A stretch of DNA of 25,974 bases from a virus: positions 1 through 25,974 of IMG/VR virus record IMGVR_UViG_3300030333_007508; one strand, given 5' to 3'. Under the pieces are notes generated by a model. The model ran no database searches. It saw nothing but the letters and a program-made list of their open reading frames with translations, and was not told where the DNA came from. This document shows positions 23,453 through 25,974 of the stretch, one piece after another (position 1 is the stretch's first letter; each line of letters begins with the position of its first letter). The position numbers were made by a program, and so were the translations under genes.

Positions 23453-23683
23453 ATGGACCTTGATGATTGCGACTTGTATTTCGCTGATGATGCCATTCGC
23501 TTCACTGGCTTAGATGAATGTGCTGTAGGTGTTGACCAGAGAGGTTATATAGTCTACTCCTATCAAAAGATGCTTGAGCATTTTATGAAGGAGATGAGTT
23601 ACGAAGAAGCCGAGGAATGGATCGGTTTCAATGTCGTGGGCATCAAACCTGATACATATACTGTTGTATATAATGAACAATAA
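23453..23683 (+). CDS. Small acidic conserved phage protein, 76 aa
   Basis: An acidic protein (MDLDDCDLYFADDAIRF) with the pattern ECAVGVDQRGYIVYSYQKMLEHFM followed by MSYEEAEEWIGFNVVG. This pattern is frequent in small phage proteins of unknown function. No membrane or signal segment is present. It is first in an operon that runs through the tRNA; the stop overlaps the next gene by 11 bp. Confidence 0.75.
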   Translation: MDLDDCDLYFADDAIRFTGLDECAVGVDQRGYIVYSYQKMLEHFMKEMSYEEAEEWIGFNVVGIKPDTYTVVYNEQ

Positions 23684-23921
23684 ATTAAATAAAATAGGAT
23701 ACCTGTTACTGTCAATTTTCGCAGGTTTAACAGTGGGAGTAGTCTTGTCTGTTTATGTTGGTATACTTGCTTGCATACAAACTCTTATTGGGTTTCCGAT
23801 GAGGGTATATTACGGATGCGTGGCTAACGCAATGGCTAGAAAATTTGCGGATTCTGATACACCAGAAGATATTTGGAGTCGGCACATCGAAAAAATAGAA
23901 GAGAATAACACAAAAAACTAA
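23673..23921 (+). CDS. Small membrane protein, 82 aa
   Basis: The ATG at 23673 was chosen over the in-frame codon at 23631 because it gives a short basic N-terminus (MNNKLNKIG) before a long hydrophobic stretch (YLLLSIFAGLTVGVVLSVYV, then GILACIQTLIGFP). That could be one or two TM segments. The C-terminal half is polar and acidic. It is unrecognised. Its stop overlaps the next start (TAATG). Confidence 0.65.
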   Translation: MNNKLNKIGYLLLSIFAGLTVGVVLSVYVGILACIQTLIGFPMRVYYGCVANAMARKFADSDTPEDIWSRHIEKIEENNTKN

Positions 23922-24430
23922 TGGCTACAATACATGTAAGTAGATGGAATCATAATATTGGCTTGTCTGACCCCAAGTATTCCCTTATCTTAAGAGATAA
24001 TAAAATAAGTAAAAAGATTTTAAGTCTATTAAAAATAAAATCTGAAAACGATAATTTAGTTTTTCCTTTCTTTTCTTTGTTGAATCCAAATAATATTATC
24101 GGAGCTTACAGAGCCAAGTCAAATAAAAGAGAAGAATACAAAGGGTTAAAGGGTTGTGCTAACGATTATCTTTATCCCCTTTGTGTCCCTAATGTTGAAT
24201 TAGACCACAGCAAAACTCTTAACCTTGTTAAGTCCCCTCTAGCTGTAGCTAAATATTTGAGTGATGACAGAAATGCTATAGCATATTGTCGGCAGGATAA
24301 AGTATCCGATAGCTTAATTGAGTATATTGTTAATAATAATATTAAGGAAATAAACTGCGTAGGTTTCAAGAGGAAATATATTATAGAGTATAAGCTCAGT
24401 GAATACGGACACGATTGCTTGATAACATAA
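23921..24430 (+). CDS. Hypothetical protein, 169 aa
   Basis: This protein is not recognised. It is rich in Lys/Asn/Ile with a conserved-looking middle (GLKGCANDYLYPLCVPNVE) and a C-terminal beta-type stretch (INCVGFKRKYIIEYKL). Four cysteines occur, two of them in the middle segment. There is no TM segment. It is coupled to both neighbours by TAATG overlaps (23919-23923 and 24428-24432) and has no SD. Being next to the Nmad1-like gene suggests a role in nucleotide metabolism, but there is no motif evidence. Confidence 0.7.
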   Translation: MATIHVSRWNHNIGLSDPKYSLILRDNKISKKILSLLKIKSENDNLVFPFFSLLNPNNIIGAYRAKSNKREEYKGLKGCANDYLYPLCVPNVELDHSKTLNLVKSPLAVAKYLSDDRNAIAYCRQDKVSDSLIEYIVNNNIKEINCVGFKRKYIIEYKLSEYGHDCLIT

Positions 24431-24900
24431 TGAATACAAAAGAACTACTCCAACTACATGATGAAACCTGCAAGGCTTGCAGGATAATCATGGAAAAGAA
24501 AAACAGTGATTATACTGGAGGGAAAAACGCCACAGACATATTCGCTAATTTTAATGCATCTAAGATACTGGACATTCATCCTGTGCAGGGTTTGCTCCTC
24601 CGTGTAATCGACAAAATAAAAAGAATCTATTCATTCACCAACGATAGAGAACTTTCTGTCCCAGATGAAACTGTAGAAGATGCTTGCGATGACATAGTAA
24701 ACTACGCTATCTTAGCCAAGGCGATGCTTCTAAAGGAGAGGCGAGGACCAACGAGACAATTGACTGAAGAGCAAGAACTTGAAGGAGAAAAACGTATTGA
24801 TATCATTGGGCGTAACGGTAACGAAGGTCTTCATTACTCCCAGATCGAACAGGATTCTCCAAATAAAGAAACCTACCCATCTGATATCGGGTGTGACTAG
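24430..24900 (+). CDS. Nucleotide-modification-associated domain 1 (Nmad1/DUF1599)-like protein
   Basis: A 156-aa protein. The pattern KKNSDYTGG, FANFNASKIL, LLLRVIDKIKRI and then DETVEDACDDIVNYAILAKAML is that of the DUF1599 / Nmad1 family. This family is related to MazG-like all-alpha pyrophosphohydrolases and is predicted to act on modified nucleotides in phages. The last ~40 residues are polar and look disordered. The ATG at 24430 shares bases with the previous stop. The TAG stop ends at 24900, whose G is also the first base of the tRNA. Substrate cannot be told from sequence. Confidence 0.7.
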   Translation: MNTKELLQLHDETCKACRIIMEKKNSDYTGGKNATDIFANFNASKILDIHPVQGLLLRVIDKIKRIYSFTNDRELSVPDETVEDACDDIVNYAILAKAMLLKERRGPTRQLTEEQELEGEKRIDIIGRNGNEGLHYSQIEQDSPNKETYPSDIGCD

Positions 24901-24975
24901 GCGGGATAGCCCAATGGCAGAGGCAAGCGACTTAAAATCGCTAAAGTGTGGGTTCGAATCCCACTCCCGCTACCA
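24900..24975 (+). tRNA. tRNA with UAA anticodon (Leu UUA), class-I short variable loop
   Basis: A 76-nt cloverleaf is complete: acceptor stem 24900-24906 with 24965-24971 (first pair G-U), D stem 24909-24911 with 24922-24924, anticodon stem 24926-24930 with 24938-24942, loop CTTAAAA with anticodon TAA (24933-24935), T arm 24948-24964 and an encoded CCA at 24973-24975. The variable loop is only 5 nt (24943-24947), whereas bacterial leucine tRNAs normally carry a long variable arm. Its first base is the last base of the upstream stop codon. UUA is a common leucine codon in this AT-rich sequence. It would supply that codon if charged with leucine. Confidence 0.9.
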
Positions 24976-24980
24976 ATGTT

Positions 24981-25448
24981 ATGAATATATTTGCAGTAAA
25001 TAACAACCCCAAAACAGCAGCTCAAGAACTGTGCGATAAACACGTTGTCAAAATGATTTTGGAGTCAGCACAAATGCTGTGTGCCGTGTTTCCGAACGGA
25101 GATGCTCCATACAAGAGAGCATTCTACAACCATCCTTGCACTAGGTGGGCTAGAGAGTCGGTAGAGAACTACGAGTGGTTGCTAGATCACGCTTACGCTA
25201 TGTGCCAAGAGTATACTAGACGCTATGGCAAGGTGCATAAGTCTCTCGACACTATCCAGTGGTGTGGATCTAATTACCACAAGCTAAATATACCACGCAA
25301 AGGATTGACTAAGTTCGCACAAGCGATGCCAGAACAATACAAAAACGATTGTTCTGTTACCGCATATAGGGCATATTATAACGGAGAAAAAGCTTACTTT
25401 GCAAAATGGACTAAAAGAGATCAACCCGAATGGTTTCAAAATAAATAA
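24981..25448 (+). CDS. Conserved phage protein, possible DNA-repair (pyrimidine-dimer-glycosylase-like) family
   Basis: From the ATG at 24981, six bases after the tRNA CCA, the product is 155 aa. The pattern MNIFAVNNNPKTAAQELCDKHVVKMILE, NHPCTRWARESVENYEWLL and GLTKFAQAMPEQYK ending in a Trp-rich KWTKRDQPEWF is one seen in many marine T4-like and other tailed phages. Some relatives have been labelled pyrimidine-dimer-glycosylase-like. I cannot verify this, and DenV's key residues are not obviously aligned. The upstream in-frame ATG at 24948 lies inside the tRNA T arm and is rejected. Confidence 0.75.
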   Translation: MNIFAVNNNPKTAAQELCDKHVVKMILESAQMLCAVFPNGDAPYKRAFYNHPCTRWARESVENYEWLLDHAYAMCQEYTRRYGKVHKSLDTIQWCGSNYHKLNIPRKGLTKFAQAMPEQYKNDCSVTAYRAYYNGEKAYFAKWTKRDQPEWFQNK

Positions 25449-25456
25449 AAAGTCCC

Positions 25457-25494
25457 GCAGATAGTGTAAATATATATATCAAGCTACTATCTGC
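25457..25494. repeat. 9-bp inverted repeat bracketing the start of the secreted-protein gene
   Basis: GCAGATAGT (25457-25465) and ACTATCTGC (25486-25494) are perfect reverse complements separated by 20 bases. The right arm is inside the signal-peptide codons. The loop would hold the end of the GTGTAAATA box and the proposed start codon. There is no T-run, so it is unlikely to be a terminator. Confidence 0.6.
25464..25472 (+). promoter_or_regulatory. GTGTAAATA motif before the secreted-protein gene
   Basis: An exact GTGTAAATA, identical to the box before the holin gene. Five bases separate it from the ATC at 25478, the same gap as between the GTGTAAAGA box and the ATG of the L-like gene. This spacing is the main reason for choosing 25478 as the start. 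Confidence 0.4.
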
Positions 25495-25974
25495 CATAGC
25501 GAGCCTACTTGTTCTTACATTTTCATCTTTAGGGTTATCTCAAGAATCTAAATCTAACCTATTTGGGTTTCATTCAGAAATAGTAAGAGCAAATACTTAT
25601 AATTTAATAGGTATAAATGTGGCTACTCAGCCTCACGGTAGATTAGTAAGAACTATAGGACAAGCTTTTGGCTCTGAAAACGCAGCAGGTTTAAAGAGTC
25701 CTACGTTTGGATTTGATAGCAACGATCCGACAGAGGCAGATATAATATGGATTTGGCGTGATGATGGTTCTTGGTTGGGGATATACTACAATGACCAAGA
25801 CTTAACAACCGAAATACCCCCGATGACAAGGGGTTGGAAGGCTATTGGTTTCGGGGACACTAATGCATCCCGAGTTGTTATACCTGAAAACGGGGGCTTT
25901 TTTCTACAATCTAGACAAGAAAGAGATTGGTTGTTAGTTTTTGGAGGAAATGTTAATGCTTCCCCTAAATTTTT
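25478..25974 (+). CDS. Secreted protein with a signal peptide and no canonical start codon, 3' end outside the window
   Basis: The frame is open from 25445 to the window end and encodes a textbook signal peptide: IKLLSAIASLLVLTFSSLGLS, with cleavage near LSQE. This is followed by FGFHSEIVRANTYNLIGINV, ADIIWIWRDDGSWLGIYYND, a GW segment and VVIPENGGFFLQ. No ATG, GTG or TTG exists in frame before the signal peptide; ATC (25478) or ATA (25472) are the only sensible starts. The pattern of a short hydrophobic opening, W-x-x-IYY and IPxGxGFFLQ resembles the TIGR02597-type secreted family that I associate with Verrucomicrobiota. That assignment is from memory and tentative. A sequencing error or a decayed start is the alternative. 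Confidence 0.6.
   Translation, partial: MKLLSAIASLLVLTFSSLGLSQESKSNLFGFHSEIVRANTYNLIGINVATQPHGRLVRTIGQAFGSENAAGLKSPTFGFDSNDPTEADIIWIWRDDGSWLGIYYNDQDLTTEIPPMTRGWKAIGFGDTNASRVVIPENGGFFLQSRQERDWLLVFGGNVNASPKF

Noticed and set aside
24900-24975. Reading the tRNA as a stop-codon suppressor
   Set aside because: Anticodon UAA reads UUA (Leu). A UAA suppressor would need anticodon UUA.
24948-24980. Upstream ATG for the conserved phage protein at 24981-25448
   Set aside because: It lies in the T arm of the tRNA and would be removed by tRNA processing.
25457-25494. Inverted repeat as a transcription terminator
   Set aside because: The loop is 20 nt, there is no T-run, and the right arm is within coding sequence.

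Overview
The window is a piece of a tailed double-stranded DNA phage (or prophage) genome, most likely a siphovirus with a lambda-type tail tip. The evidence is the leftward gene order L - K - I - J followed by very long fibre genes, plus a complete lysis cassette (spanins, holin, endolysin). The DNA is AT-rich, almost fully coding and without any gene-free stretch above 300 bp. Most genes lack a Shine-Dalgarno (SD) sequence; clear exceptions are the endolysin and the JAMM gene. The host is not identifiable. An aquatic Gram-negative host is likely, given an outer-membrane barrel, a lipoprotein and spanins. A weak resemblance of the last (partial) protein to a secreted family I associate with Verrucomicrobiota is only a hint.

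Left part (1-16132, minus strand): a leftward late operon. From right to left it encodes a gpL-like tail-tip protein carrying inserted carbohydrate-binding-like modules, a JAMM peptidase (gpK-like), a tail assembly protein (gpI-like), a 1617-residue central tail protein (gpJ-like), a 1874-residue repeat-rich fibre, a LamG/arabinofuranosidase-like adhesin, a small acidic protein, a GT-A glycosyltransferase, a small hypothetical protein, and the first 21 codons of another gene leaving the window. Most junctions in the core overlap by a few bases or abut. A 21-bp palindrome sits between the last two complete genes.

Middle (16174-19806, plus strand): a divergent promoter region, then a hypothetical protein, a small protein, an inner-spanin-like coiled-coil protein with an outer-spanin-like lipoprotein encoded in an overlapping frame, an outer-membrane barrel protein with its own promoter and terminator (moron-like), a holin, a two-TM periplasmic protein and a CHAP endolysin.

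Right (19850-25974, plus strand): an overlapping operon of a hypothetical protein, a MazG-type NTP pyrophosphohydrolase, a 46-residue lysine-rich peptide and an inorganic pyrophosphatase with all catalytic residues. Next come a small membrane protein with a terminator, a PD-(D/E)XK-like protein, a small protein plus a paralogue of the left-arm adhesin, and an operon with small proteins, an Nmad1/DUF1599-like protein, a tRNA with a UAA anticodon and a conserved phage protein. The window ends in a secreted protein that has no ATG/GTG/TTG start.

The most striking non-coding signal is a set of six sigma70-like promoters, each with exactly a 16-bp spacer, whose -10 box lies only 5-11 bp before an ATG, implying leaderless or nearly leaderless mRNAs. 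A second recurring motif, GTGTAAATA or close to it, sits 5-7 bp before five other starts.
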